Counted from the stretch's first letter, positions 23,098-35,980 are shown. The stretch is 64,000 bases of DNA from Dallia pectoralis (GCA_029465975.1 CM055755.1:9643804-9707803); one strand, 5' to 3'. Notes: a model not told the origin generated them from the sequence alone. Translations and numbers: made by a program.

Positions 23098-24344
23098 GGG
23101 GGCGTCTGCTTGCTTACAGATGAAGCCTATGTTACTGGCACCACCTCAGTACGGTTGGCCCACAGTCGACTGCTGCCAGCCAGCAAGCCCATATGTTTAT
23201 TTATACACTGAGGATTACTTAGCATGGCCGCTATGGAAAGGGATGGAAACTGAACCAGAAATAGTAGAAGAGGAGAAAATGTGTTCGCTTCCATCCGTTA
23301 TCCACCGCTAGGGGAGTGGGACTGTTTAGGAAATTATGCTAATTTACACGCACACACACACACACACACACACCCACAGAAAACCGATATCAATCTGCTG
23401 TCGCTAGAGAAGAGAAAATGAGAGCCGGGGTGGAAGTGGGCTACAGGGTTGGGAGCATGTGAGTGCCAATAGGCCAAACTCCCACCCGCCACAGTTAGCA
23501 AACAAATCGAGTTAGCATTAGCCGTTAGCCTTGCAAAAGTGTTATAATTGTTCATCCAATGAAGTGGACTACCTACACCCTCCTGGAGCAAAGCGTCTGG
23601 GAAAGGAAACGACCTGCTCCTGGTTGGCAACCCTGGTTCTGTTTGTCAATCACCCCACAGCAGGTGTGTCATTCTCCCTCAGTAGACCCAGGTGACTCGC
23701 CTCCAGGGCCGCCCTGTTACACAGCGGAGGAACTCTCTGGTGGAATTGAGTTCCGGCCCTGACAGAAAGCTTCTCCTGACAGAGTGTGTGCCCGGGCTGT
23801 GTTCTACATCGTGTCTGAACATTAGAACCGCACAGAACACTGAACTGCAATTAATCCGCCACTCCAGCGTGGAATGTGGGAAGAAATGGGCCACAGCAAC
23901 CTCCCGGCAACAGTTTTCTACCGACTCACCTTCCTCCCACTCCGCTCTCTCTCCCTCTCTCCCTCTCTCTCTCTCTCTCTCTCCCTCTCTCCATGTCTTC
24001 TTTTTACTCTCTCTTATCGCATTCCCCTTCTTGCTCCTCTACTCCCTTTCCGTCTCAGTGCTCCGTTTTCTATGGTGTCTCTCTTCTGCACTCCTTCATG
24101 ATCTCATTTCTCCCTCCTCCTCCTCCTCTCCTCCTCCCTCCTCCTCCTCTCCCGGGGTGCATGCTGAATTACCCCCGGAGCAGAGCTCAGGGCACAGAGA
24201 GGCAGACAGGTCTAAAACTCATTAGTTCCAGCGTTGAACGTTTTATAATCCGTCACAAACAAACATCCAAACATCCAAGATTAATGGAGTTCATTCAGTG
24301 GGAAAAAGACTGGCGAAGATTTAGGCAACTGCACATTCTCACAG
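23098..24344. other. no gene recognised; CT-rich segment
   Basis: A (CA)n run at about 23347-23373 and a pyrimidine-rich stretch at 23940-24150. Forward frames of 177-182 codons cross that pyrimidine tract and are Ser/Leu/Pro low-complexity, so I leave them out. Confidence 0.45.
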
Positions 24345-24345
24345 T

Positions 24346-24411
<66 letters not shown>
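24345..24411. repeat. (CA)n microsatellite
   Basis: About 67 bases of uninterrupted CA. Confidence 0.95.
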
Positions 24412-24414
<3 letters not shown>

Positions 24415-24529
24415 AACAAACTGACCGTTATTCTACACCCCTCTCTAACTGTCATTCTCTCTCTCACCCCCTCTCTCTCTCTCACCCCCTCTCTCTCTCG
24501 CTCCATCCATCTCACTCCTTCGGAGAATG

Positions 24530-25180
24530 TAACGTTGATTATTTTTCTCCGGGGCCTAAAGTGAGTGGTTATAAACAGGGTTTCCCTGGCTGCCGGTCAC
24601 AGCGGCTCTATACGGCGGAGCCGCGACGGGGCCCACACTGACAGGCCCCTGCACACCTTGCCAAGGCGGGACGACGCTCTGCCAACTGCAATAACAGTCA
24701 GTAACAGACAAAGGGGCGCTGGGAAGCGGCCAATCAGACCCGAAGGAGCCCCAAACCGGGCCTTGCCTTCACTGAGAACAGGAGGCTTATTTTATACAGT
24801 TGGGCTGGGAAATGTCCATAAACGGTTGCCATGGCACAAATGTTCACCGTTGCCACCGGCCGGTATGTGGACGAGGAGACCAATGACACGGCACAAACGT
24901 CTCTGCTCGCGGTGATAGCCGGAAATCAGCCCGAGACACATCCTGAAATCAAACGAAGGCTGACCGCAATCTGACGTGTGTTTCCGCAGTTTTTTTTACT
25001 GGAGCACGTTACATCGTTTCCCCAAGATGGCAGCTGAGAGTGCAACGGCCAGCTGCGTTGTTACGGGGGCAAGCCGCGGTCTGGTGGGGGGAGGGACGGC
25101 GTCTCAGTCTCCCCGGAGCCAACCCAAACGAGAGGCCACGTCGCGGGCCTACAGATGATTGACACGAGACAGGTGGGGAT
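24530..25180. promoter_or_regulatory. CpG-rich block (possible promoter)
   Basis: I count roughly 45 CpGs over about 650 bases by eye. It includes a CCAAT-like GGCCAATCAGA (near 24728) and CAAGATGGCAGC (25023-25034), which resembles the YY1 site often found just downstream of vertebrate start sites. No gene is identified on either side, so the promoter role is inference. Confidence 0.4.
25027..25158 (+). CDS. possible N-terminal exon of a short-chain dehydrogenase (weak candidate)
   Basis: From an ATG in a strong context (A at -3, G at +4) the frame reads MAAESATASCVVTGASRGL. The CVVTGASRG part matches the first beta strand and start of the TGxxxGxG cofactor loop in short-chain dehydrogenases/reductases. 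The final glycine of that motif is absent here (GLVGG). A GT at 25084 directly after the Leu codon could be a donor (GTGGGG, a poor match). Otherwise the frame ends at the TGA at 25156-25158 with non-family residues. No later SDR exon (NNAG, YxxxK) was recognised in the window. Chance similarity or a pseudogene fragment are real alternatives. Confidence 0.2.
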   Translation: MAAESATASCVVTGASRGLVGGGTASQSPRSQPKREATSRAYR

Positions 25181-26190
25181 GCCGGAGAGAAACACAGTCC
25201 CAAAGCTAGGGTGGAGATTGGGCTAAAACGCGGCCCGGCTAGCGTGGCTCCGGATACAACGTTGTTTTAGCTACAGCAGGACTCCGCTAACATTGGCTCA
25301 GCTAACACGTAGCACGTATTGCAGAAACCATAACAGAGTCTCCGGTAACTCCGTTGACATCCACACCGTACATTCAGACTGTGGCATCTCTCGCTAACCT
25401 AGAACCACAAAATAGCAGAAGAGTGGTCATTCTGTTCATTAACTAAGAGTGACCTCATATATCACCATAGCTGTTTTTGCTAATGCTAAATCTATGGCAA
25501 CAGTTACAGTGACGTAATGTCCGTAGCGAAGTTATTGAATAGTCTCTGAAGTCTCAGCCTCCTGGAGTCGGCGAGGTGACTGCCTAGAAAGCGGAGACAT
25601 TATCTTAAACCCGCGGTGACATTTACAAAAGATTTCCGTCGCCACTACGGCGTGTTTCGAAGGAGAACATGAATCCAGTGTGTTCGCGTTGTCAACACTG
25701 GTCCAACGTCCTCGTTGGGATAAGAGAAACTAGCAGCCCGAGGGGTAAATCTAAAACCACAAATCAGTAGCTGGAAGGAGTAATGACATTTTCCATATCC
25801 ATAGATTCAACGGGCCAGGGAGCTCTCCGGACCAGATGGTGGTTGGTCGTCTAAATCACATGGTGTTGACATGATTGGAGGGGTACTGTAATGTAATAGA
25901 CTAATACACAGCACTTATGCATTATTAGGTCTGACTCCCACCATGTCTGTGAGGCTGCTCCCCTTGATTCTACTGGAAACAGGCATTCGTCGTCAGGCTT
26001 TATTCGACAGAACCGGCGTAGTGCTTCAGTGGACACGATCGTTTCGGAGGCTCTACAGTAATTTAAGCCTGTCTACAACTAAATGACTCTAGCATTGATA
26101 TGCCATCCGGGGTCGAAAACACAGAAATTCCAATGACCTAATATACATCATAGAGTAGAACAGACAATAGCTATTAAGGTTAATCAATAC
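25181..26190. other. no gene seen
   Basis: Single-copy-looking DNA without recognisable frames, transposons or tandem repeats. Confidence 0.45.
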
Positions 26191-26814
26191 TATGAGCGTT
26201 ATACTACGAGCGTTATACTACGAGCACTATACTACGAGCGTTATACTACGAGGGCTATACTACGAGCGTTATACTACGAGCGTTATACTACGAGCGTTAT
26301 ACTACGAGCGCTATACTACGAGCGCTATACTACGAGCGTTATACTACGAGCGTTATACTACGAGCGTTATACTACGAGCGTTATACTACGAGCGTTATAC
26401 TACGAGCGTTATACTACGAGCGCTATACTACGAGCGCTATACTACGAGCGCTATACTACGAGCGCTATACTACGAGCGCTATACTACGAGCGCTATACTA
26501 CGAGCGCTATACTACGAGCGCTATACTACGAGCGCTATACTACGAGCGTTATACTACGAGCGTTATACTACGAGCGTTATACTACGAGCGCTATACTACG
26601 AGCGCTATACTACGAGCGCTATACTACGAGCGCTATACTACGAGCGCTATACTACGAGCGCTATACTACGAGCGCTATACTACGAGTGTTATACTACGAG
26701 CGTTATACTACGAGCGCTATACTACGAGTGTTATACTACGAGCGTTATACTACGAGCGTTTTACTACGAGCGTTATACTACGAGCGTTATACTACGAGCG
26801 TTATACTACGAGCG
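26191..26814. repeat. 14-bp minisatellite, about 44 units (TATACTACGAGCGT)
   Basis: Nearly perfect TATACTACGAGCGY units. The Y position is T in some runs and C in others, so variants are clustered, and a TACGAGTGT variant appears twice near 26686 and 26726. The 234-codon forward frame with a 14-residue repeat is an artefact of three 14-bp units making 42 bases. Confidence 0.97.
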
Positions 26815-27022
26815 GGTGAGTGAGGGAATAAGCGAGTACCTTCTATGTGATTGTGAGCTGCTGAAGAGCGCTTCTCCCCTCTCGGCCTGGTGTTAGTATG
26901 CACATCCAGACTCCATGAGCTGTACGATGGAAACTGCGTTGATTCAGATAAAAGCTCTGCTGCTGCAGCCACGCTCAATCCGGTCACTTATTCTCAACTC
27001 CCGGCATGGGTTTTAACGCTAG
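26815..27022. other. short spacer, nothing recognised
   Basis: Single-copy-looking DNA between two arrays. Confidence 0.4.
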
Positions 27023-27708
27023 CACTTAAACCCCAGTGTCCCTGCTAGGTAAAGGGGAAAGACAGGCGCTTAAACCCCAGTGTCCCTGCTAGGTAAAGGG
27101 GAAAGACAGGCGCTTAAACCCAGTGTCCCTGCTAGGTAAAGGGGAAAGACAGGCGCTTAAACCCAGTGTCCCTGCTAGGTAAAGGGGAAAGACAGGCGCT
27201 TAAACCCAGTGTCCCTGCTAGGTAAAGGGGAAAGACAGGCGCTTAAACCCCAGTGTCCCTGCTAACTAAAGGGTACAGACATGTGCTTAAACCCCAGTGT
27301 CCCTGCTAACTAAAGGGTACAGACATGTGCTTAAACCCCAGTGTCCCTGCTAACTAAAGGGTACAGACATGTGCTTAAACCCCAGTGTCCCTGCTAACTA
27401 AAGGGTACAGACATGTGCTTAAACCCCAGTGTCCCTGCTAACTAAAGGGTACAGACATGTGCTTAAACCCCAGTGTCCCTGCTAACTAAAGGGTACAGAC
27501 ATGTGCTTAAACCCCAGTGTCCCTGCTAACTAAAGGGTACAGACATGTGCTTAAACCCCAGTGTCCCTGCTAACTAAAGGGTACAGACATGTGCTTAAAC
27601 CCCAGTGTCCCTGCTAACTAAAGGGTACAGACATGTGCTTAAACCCCAGTGTCCCTGCTAACTAAAGGGTACAGACATGTGCTTAAACCCCAGTGTCCCT
27701 GCTAGGTG
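27023..27708. repeat. 44-bp minisatellite in two homogeneous blocks
   Basis: Common half CTTAAACCCCAGTGTCCCTG. Five units carry CTAGGTAAAGGGGAAAGACA then GGCG, three of them one C shorter. Then ten units carry CTAACTAAAGGGTACAGACA then TGTG, starting at 27261 and spaced exactly 44 bases with no difference that I can see. A last partial unit returns to CTAGGT. Confidence 0.97.
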
Positions 27709-28030
27709 TAAAGGAAAAACACTCTCATTTGTCACTGCTCTTTATTGGGGAGCCCAGTATGTTTTAGGTCAAGGCGAGATCTCAATCTCACTTCCTGTTG
27801 AAGTCCATATAGTCTCTCTTTAATCCCAGGTTTCTTTTTGGTCTACAGCCCCTGGGAAGACATCTATCCCGTCCTACTGCTTTTTGGGGGTGAAGGTTAC
27901 TCAAGGCTCTGGTGGTTTTGGAACAGAGAATGTCTACGCCTCAGAAAGGGAGCTTTGATTTGCAGCGGAGGGTTCTGTTCAGTTGGCACATGACTGACAG
28001 GTGTCCAGCCTGCATAGTTTAGGTTAAACC
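27709..28030. other. no gene seen
   Basis: Single-copy-looking DNA between arrays. Confidence 0.4.
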
Positions 28031-28248
28031 CCGCCCACCTCCCAGACATCCGCCCACCTCCCCGACATCCGCCCACCTCCCAGACATCCGCCCACCTCCC
28101 CGACATCCGCCCACCTCCCAGACATCCACCCACCTCCCAGACATCCACCCACCTCCCGGACATCCGCCCACCTCCCGGACATCCGCCCACCTCCCGGACA
28201 TCCGCCCACCTCCCGGACATCCGCCCACCTCCCAGACATCCACCCACT
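28031..28248. repeat. 19-bp minisatellite, 11 units plus a partial one
   Basis: CCGCCCACCTCCCAGACAT every 19 bases, with A, C or G in CCCNGACAT. Because 19 is one more than a multiple of three, all three reverse frames repeat the same motif (GGCLGGGRMSGRWADVWEV type). These are not proteins. Confidence 0.95.
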
Positions 28249-29769
28249 CATAAACATTACCGGTCCCCACCAGGACCTCATGACCCATCCTGCTGAAAAG
28301 CCCACAGACAAGTCACTGAGTCACCCACACATCCCAGGACTGCATTTCACATTTTGCTTTGTCCCACACGGCATATGGTACACACACACACACACATCCC
28401 CCTGACTACAGAGAATGATTAAGCAACTAATCTCCCATAGTTGTATTCTTGCTCAGAACTTTCTAATAGTAGTGAACAGGCAGAACTTCAGCCCTTCAGC
28501 TTTACCATTTCTTAGGTAAAGTAACTGTCGACCGCTGACATCTAGCAGACAGGCCGGTTCCATGTCGAGAACCATGATGAGAACGTTTGTTTGCAAAGCA
28601 AACACTTGACAAACCAGGTGAGGGTACCTTCTCTCCAGATAAGAGAGAACAAAGTACAGACACTTGACACACATTCCTGCTATTACACACACGTGCACAC
28701 AGAATCAGAGCAAATGCACACACACACTGTCACTCGCTGATCCACACGGGACAGAATTGCTGCCTTAAACACCCCCTGCTCCTCACCCACCCTTCCCCTC
28801 ACACCCCCCTCCCTCCCCCACATCCCCTGTTCCTCAAATTCCCCTGTTCCTCACCCACCCTCCTCTGTTCCTCACCCACCCTCCCCCCCACATCCCCTGT
28901 TCCTCCCCCATTTTCAGAGATGCATTGGAGATGACTTGATTAGAAACTCGATTATTTTGTTGTGTAAAATCTCAGATAGGATTAACTTGAGACGCCACCT
29001 TCCAGGTAACGTGCGCCCCATTTTTAATAGAACACCATGTTGTTTGGCACGTGTGAAGACAGTTCTATCGGGACCGTGTCTAGTTTCTGTGCGCACGCAT
29101 ACCACTCCAATATCCCGCGATCGACGAGCACAATCCAGCACGGTACGTCTGAAAATACGGTTGTAATTCCAGACGCCATGGATACGATTATGCAAACCAC
29201 GATATGCATTTTGTTTTCTCTGATCAGGCAACAAGCCCATAGGCCTATTAAGACAGAAGGCGGAGCATTGTGCTAACTCATAAAGACACATGGCCGACAC
29301 AATCGGCACCAACACCAGAGCACCCACTCACATACTGCCCAGAACCACAATCACGCTGACACACACACACACACCCCCACACACACACAAAACCTAAAAG
29401 AAATATATCCGCCCCCCGCAAGAAAACACGCACACACACAAAATCTCATTTAGCCAGGGCCCAGATCAGAGAAGCGGAAAGGTGAGAGGTCGCGGCTGGT
29501 TCTTATCACGTCTCGGCCCGGTCCCGGCCTCCCTCTATAAAGACGCTCTCCGCAGTGGATTAGAACTTGGATCCGTAGTGAAGTGAGACCCGGGGGGGTG
29601 ATCCAGGGGATGGAGGTCTGGGGCGATTCGGGCCCAATTTGTCATGTTTCTTAAATATCTCATTTATATATATCGTTCGCCTGGTTCTAATCTGTCACCA
29701 TCGGCTCAGACTAAACAGTCTCTCTATTCTCCTCCAGTCATCCTCCCACTCCCACTCCCACTCCCGGGC
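28249..29769. other. no gene recognised
   Basis: Contains a small (CA)n at 28380-28396 and an imperfect CCTGTTCCTCACCCACCCTC repeat at 28780-28905. 28910-29280 is complex and repeat-free, with overlapping frames on both strands but no domain. Confidence 0.45.
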
Positions 29770-30190
29770 TGGCTGGCTGATAGAACACCTCCGCTACCCT
29801 CCATCCAAACGCAAGCAAGGGCCGTTGACGTATCGGCACAACCGCTCCGGCTGAGTGTCACGCCGGGCGAAGATTAGGTTCTCGTTCGCCCGGGAGAAGA
29901 GGGGAAGACGCGGAATGCGGGAGAAAAGCCAAGGGGCGCCCGGGAGAAGAATGAGAGGAGAAGGGAGGGAGGGGAGGTGAAGAGTAAGGCCGGGGGCGAC
30001 AGGTACAAAACGGTCGTCTATTGTCGATATCGGACGGCCATCGCTGTATTTGGACCGGCGCCGCCCGGGTCCGACAGAACGCCGGCGTGCCGCGCAGTGA
30101 GCACCGGCCCGTGTTTCCCAACCTGCCACAGACAATATTCTTCGTGTTCATAAATATGCGGCGCGGTTCGTTAGGCCGTTAGCCAATTAA
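29770..30190. promoter_or_regulatory. CpG island (possible promoter)
   Basis: By hand count, 29881-30180 holds about 34 CpGs in 300 bases, at or above expectation from base content. It contains CGCCGCCCGGG and several GGCGC/CCGG clusters. Frames on the minus strand are Arg/Pro-rich and show no known domain. The associated gene and direction are unknown. Confidence 0.5.
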
Positions 30191-32180
30191 CAAGAGAACA
30201 ATGACGACGGTAGGAAATGGACTACAGGGTTGCTGCGAGCAGCGCAGACTGGCTAAATGGATACACAGTCTATTCAGTCTCCCCTTCAATGCTCAACCAC
30301 GCAATACATTCATTTATTGGCCTGAGAGACTCGAAATAACTTGTTTTCGCTGTGTATAATGAGAGACAATTACAAGACGATTGCATGACAGACGTATTGG
30401 CGAAACAGCTGTTGGAAATCCCATCTAGCCAAGCAAAACCTGAAACTGAACATAGTTTTCCGTAAATGGCAACGGCAAGTTAAACTTCAATGGGTTTTAT
30501 TCTGACATTGTCGAAGGGTTTACTGCTGGCCTTGAGTTATTGTCGGCATAAAAGCCTGCCTTCTGCACCTGGAAGTTGTGTCAGGATGTCTTGCAAACAT
30601 TTTTATACCCAAGTTATGAAAAACATTCTTAAAAAAGACCAGGTTAAAGGCAATGACAATGTAATCATACACATTGATTTTATATGTAATGTATGCTTTC
30701 TTGTTTCACTTCACAAAAACAACACAGCCTAAAATAACATTCCTATTTAGTAGTGGAATAACACAACACCAATAAAAAAGTATATGTTATATATAGGTAA
30801 GTAATATCGACCTTTTAGATTTAAGCTTTTTAAAATTAAAATATATAAATAATGTTTGCAGCTCTACAACGTGATCATGTGTGCATAACCACTGACAATT
30901 AACCCCTTCATCCATGGATTAAAAAAAGACGCAGTCATCGCCTACCGACAATGTTTGGAAAGGTGTTTGGGACGATGAAGGAATACCAACACCATCCATC
31001 CCTGGTAAAGGGAACTGGGCTAGAGGAGGACGGGGGAACGGGAGGTTAGTTCCTCACCTATCACTCTAAATATCACCATAAACACAATTTGACTCCACAA
31101 AACCCTGCTAAGAAATTGCCCATTCCGCCACTTTGGCTTCACTCTCCTGCTCTTTCTAACCAAGCCCCGGAGAATACTCTATCATCCGTCCTCCGCCACG
31201 GAGGGAGTGCCCTTTCTGCTTAACCCAGCCGACGCGTTCCCCTCCTGGGCTCCAATCAGACATGACAGGTCGTCCACACTGGCTGGTCTAGTCTCCCCCT
31301 CTGGGGTACTCGCTGATTCCCATAGCAGCAAATCAGAAGCCTAAATGAAATCAAACATGCACTGCACCTCAGCCAACCACTGTTCTCTGGTTCTTTATGA
31401 CATGGCTGTCAGACACGGTTAGCTAACGCAGGGGTTCTACGTGGTGCTGATGCCGTGAGCCAATCAGACGAGGGAAAGGCCTGGGCGAGCAGGGAGCTTG
31501 GCTGATGCAGTGCCATACCAGACTGCAATCAGTACCAGAGCTCGAATTCTCTATTGGCATCGGGAGGGGGCAGAGTATATACAAGTATAAAAGACAAGCG
31601 ATGGAGAGATGAAAGTGCGGACGGACGAGAGATGAAGTGGCGGTGAGAGATATGGAGACCGAAATCGAGAGAGTAAAAGTTGGGGCATAAAAAAAGACGG
31701 AAAGATTGTAGAAGGAGGTGGATGAAGGTAGGAGACGACATCTGCAGAGTGAAATCAAATCTATTTTAAACATCTGAGAGAATACAGAGGAGAAAGCAAT
31801 TAAATGGGACAAACCAGCTACAGGCTCAGGGAGAAGAACGGATGGACCTTTTAACGCAGAGCAAACCGGCCACTGTTGATTTTTGCAGTGAGACATTTCT
31901 AGTGTTGATGAAGGGGTCTGAGGTGTAAAAGAAACCCAAGCTATCTTAGCATCAACATGGCTTCTGGATAATGGTTGTAAATTTGTCGCTCTGTCACGTT
32001 TCATGGCTAACAACGATGTGATTGCAAAACTACACTTTAGTCATGCGATTATAAACAACATTTCACTCATCTAGCAAGAAATAAAATTCCCTCATCCACC
32101 TCAAGAAATTGGTAGCCATCTTTAAAGTGGGTTCCAATGTAGAGTGACGTGTCCGCAATGTGGAGTGACTGCCCTTTCAC
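30191..32180. other. no gene recognised
   Basis: AT-rich at 30480-30900. A 196-codon minus-strand frame at 31423-32013 is the longest here, but it has no recognisable domain and irregular composition, so it is not called as a gene. Confidence 0.45.
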
Positions 32181-32184
32181 ATAG

Positions 32185-32330
32185 GATTTAGATCTGGTCT
32201 TTGACACGGCCATTCTACAAACCCCGTTTGATCATCTTTCCGAGACATCTTGTGGTGGCGTTTTGATCGTTTGTTTTAGATTATTGTCTTGTTGCAAACG
32301 CTTTACAAAAGCTCACCTCACATCATCCTC
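32185..32330 (-). mobile_element. Tc1-like transposon fragment (candidate)
   Basis: The text GGATTTAGATCTGGTCTTTG, then GGCCATTCTA, then ATTATTGTCTTGTTGCAA follows the order of a well-known reverse-strand Tc1-type transposase repeat in fish. It is short and diverged, with no intact frame. Identification is from memory. Confidence 0.4.
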
Positions 32331-32845
32331 AGAAAATATCTGTCGTGTATTCATATAATTTTTTGAGGACGGAGTTTGTGTTTTCTTCATGACCTCTCAT
32401 GTAGGCCAAGTTTGATCAGCCGGTTTCATGCATTTATAGCGACAACACACAGCTTTCCATGGGTTGTACCTACTTTCTCGCATGACATTATTTGGCATTT
32501 CACGTAACCACTGTTGACTTTCTACTCAAAAACCTGACAACATTTATTGACATGTGAAACCACTGGTGGGTCACGAGTGGATGCGTAAGCACTACGCAAA
32601 AGTGTTACAATTAACACTCCAGCTAGTTAGCTCAACACTTCCCATATAACTTTGCATGTCTGTCGGTTCTGCTGTGTTCTGACTGCTGGTTCCAGTGGGC
32701 CAACCCCCATGGTGACTGAGGGCTGTGTGCTTGAGCAGGGCAGTGAAATGTTAATGAGGGCAGTGAAATGGGATGAAATCAAAGGGTGAAATGTGAACAT
32801 ACCGCTTTGAGCCTAATGAATAAATAGTGGAAACGGGATGGATGG

Positions 32846-32881
<36 letters not shown>

Positions 32882-34453
32882 GACGACAGAAAATCTGTAT
32901 AATTGGTTGATAACTTGATAGCTCACATGGAGTTGACGTTTGGTCAAGGTACTCCACTACTTTGATAGGGAGCTGCATTGATACGAAGCATTTTAATTTG
33001 TTTCACAGTTTGATTGGCAACATGAAATTTTCATCATAGTCTTTAAAAAACTCACGGTTGAGAACCACGACTGGAAAGAGGAAAATGGACACGGGAAAGT
33101 CATGACATCATTATGTCTCTAACCTGTGCTGGCTAGCGACGATGTGTTCTGATTTTGCTAGATAATTAACCAAAGTAGTTTGACAACCAGATTAGCCTAG
33201 ATTGGCAGTTAATATAAATATGTGCAAACGAACAGACACACACTAGTCCTTTTCCAGTTTCAAAATGATGGTAATTTCAAGTGCAGGTCGCACATTTAGA
33301 ATATGAAGGTGTATATAGTATGAATTAAATAAGGGAGCACAGCTGAACAGTTGAAGCTGTCCTAGCTGCCCACCAGCCAAAGTAACAAAAATAAATAAAT
33401 ATGATTAAATAAAATAAACAAGTCCAACATGAACAACCTATAATACTTCTTCTGCCTGAAGCTGCTCACTCAAGTTAACACATTCAATTGCCCTGCTTCG
33501 AATAGAGTGAGAAGGCCATACTGAAAAGCAGGAAACTGTAGTAACAGAAAAACACAGAGAGAAAGATAGCAGAAATGATGAGCCGCACTTTGATGTGGCT
33601 GTGAATAAACTGATGCCTGGCGACCACAATGGGAGCAACCTAGATTACAAAGCTAATGCTAACTGCTGGCTGTATGCTACATATGTGAAGTTGCAGGGAT
33701 TTGAATGAACAGGATGTGTGAAATGATTGACATGGCGCTCGTTCAACTGCCACTAGGATATGTGAAGCCTCCGACCTCAGTCACACATTTGGGATTTTCA
33801 ATCCCAATTTGGAACAACTACCCTATCGGATTTGCATTTCGAATGAAAGTCCTGTAGGAGAAATCCTGTAGAATTGGTTTCTATGAGACATCCCGCATGA
33901 AAACCCACAAAATAAGACCCCTTGGTTACTAAAAGAAATGTGTCCGTAGTAATAAAATTAATCCCAAAAGGAAGTTTTAGCAGACCACAGCTTAGACCCA
34001 CACACTGACCAAAACAACATGGCATGCCTCCTACGCACCCACGAGCAAAGAACGTTTTGTCACTCAAACCAGTAGGAGCTGAGGAGCAGAACATTTCACC
34101 CAACAATGTCACAGACCACTCGAAATATTCTTGCATTTCTGTTTCGCTTCTACTATTGCTTCACAATCTTTAGTGAGTCGTTGCCTAGCTAGATGATTGG
34201 TCCAGCTCGCCCCGCCCGAATACTGTCAGTAAATGACTACCGTAGAATGTGGTCTTCATGGTCTTTCATATCGCTTTCACTGGACTGTCCGCACAAAGAC
34301 ATGTGTTCGTATATCCTTATGGGGAACAGAAAGACAAAATGTATGTTCCCTGTCACCGAAACCTTTAATAACCTTTCATCCTAAACTAACCAGAACCCTA
34401 ATGCCCCAGAACCCTCACGATTGTAACACGATAACTCTGCTGGTTAGTTGTAC
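32331..34453. other. no gene seen
   Basis: Includes a (GA)n at about 32849-32881. The rest is AT-leaning, single-copy-looking DNA. A 112-codon minus-strand frame (33798-34136) has no recognisable domain. Confidence 0.45.
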
Positions 34454-34545
34454 CACTTTCTCCACCTCTAACACCTACATAATCCCTCACTTTCTCCACC
34501 TCTAACACCTACATAATCCCTCACTTTCTCCACCTCTAACACCTT
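34454..34545. repeat. 34-bp tandem repeat, 2.6 copies
   Basis: CACTTTCTCCACCTCTAACA then CCTACATAATCCCT, repeated without visible differences, ending after a third CACCTCTAACACC. Confidence 0.9.
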
Positions 34546-35972
34546 TCTCCATCCCTCTTTACCTCCTCCCAAAACATGTTCCTGTCTCTTTTCATCTCAA
34601 ACAATCCCAGCTGACTGTCTCCATTTCCCTCTGTATCTTTACTGTTTCAGGGGCAGATGGAGGTGTAGCCTATTTGCCAGAGTCAGTCGTAAATGTAAGA
34701 CACGCACCAGCCATGTTCTGTGGAGATCAGCTAGGTGATATGTAGGAGAGTTGAATGTGTCCTCTGATTGGGTGTAGACAGTGGAAGTATTATTACACAC
34801 TGTGGTAGCTTGGTGATTTCCTCAAGTATAGTAACACATTTCTAAGCGTTTATATATCCAAATATGTCTTGCTACCGCTACAGTGCTAATAATGATACAA
34901 CCAATGTTGCAATAAAAACACACCTCTCAATTAGGGTGTTGGTTAATCACCTGTTATTGTTACTAATCCAAACCCATTATGGCAAGCCAACGGCTAGTTG
35001 AGATCAATCAGCTAGCTCGTCGCTGGTTACAATCCATCATTGTTTTCACAGCGGCAGGTTACACATTGATCAATGTTAAGTATGACCTCTGGCTGCATGG
35101 GTCAGCACTAGCACATTGCTACATTAGCCACGTCACAGTTAGCCTATTGATTGCTGTGCTTGTTTACCAGTAATGAGGAGATTCCATAGTTAGCATTGTG
35201 CTACTTTAATGGAATGGAATTTAAAGACATTAGCTAGCTGGCTATCGTTAGCCTAATGCTATTAGCATCATTAAAAGTTAACCATAGATAGATCTTGTTT
35301 GCCATTACAAACCAGCTATGCGATACTCCATATGTTTGTTAGCCTGTTTGAACATGAATTCAGCAGAAGACACAGGGGTTTACTGAAAGTTAGAGAGGAG
35401 GGATCTAAGCTCAAACACTCTTGGTGCTTCCTGTCAGGGACATTTCCACTGGGTCGATATGATTTTTTCTCTGGGTTAAAATCCTGCTAGTTTCAATAGA
35501 AATGTATATGTTAATATTTAGCCTTTATGTTGTGTTTGGAGCCTGCAGACACTTAAGAGTTGTGTGTGTGTGAGTGTGTTAGTGTGTGTGAGTGAGTGTG
35601 TGTGAGAGAGAGAGACAGTGTAGAGGGAGGGTTAATTACTGCTATCAGAGCCCACTATACCACACTTAAATCTCTCACAACTCTCTAGGGGCTGATTACA
35701 GGAGCACTTTGGGCTCACCAGGTCCTTCCTGGTACACACACACACACACACACACACACCTCTGTGTCCGCCGCCAAAAGTGATTCATTACCACTTCAGT
35801 GATAGGTGGAGCAGGAGCAGGCCTCATGAAAGCCTATAAGCCTCTACCTGATGGGAGAAAAGGTAGAGGGCAAGGAGATGAGGAGGATGAGAGAGGAGGA
35901 AAGAGGGGAGGAGGGCTGAGAAAAGAGGAGGAGAGAGGGGAGGAGGGCTGAGAGAAGAGGTGGAGAGGAGCA

Positions 35973-35980
<8 letters not shown>
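34546..35980. other. no gene seen; microsatellites
   Basis: GT/GA tract at 35561-35615, (CA)n at about 35731-35759, GA-rich minisatellite-like text (GGAGGAGAGAGGGGAGGAGG type) at 35870-35970. Otherwise unremarkable. Confidence 0.45.

Noticed and set aside
23692..24424. Forward frames of 177-182 codons
   Set aside because: They cross a CT-rich tract and a (CA)n microsatellite, are Ser/Leu/Pro/His low-complexity, and overlap one another.
26192..26896. 234-codon forward frame with a repeating YYERYTTSVILRAL motif
   Set aside because: Three 14-bp units make 42 bases, so a stop-free frame is automatic in this array.
28019..28311. Three overlapping minus-strand frames with the same GGCPGGGRMSGRW motif
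   Set aside because: The 19-bp unit cycles through all three frames. The identical motif in every frame shows it is a repeat artefact.
31423..32013. 196-codon minus-strand frame
   Set aside because: No domain, no promoter-like or splice context that I can defend, and composition typical of random frames.
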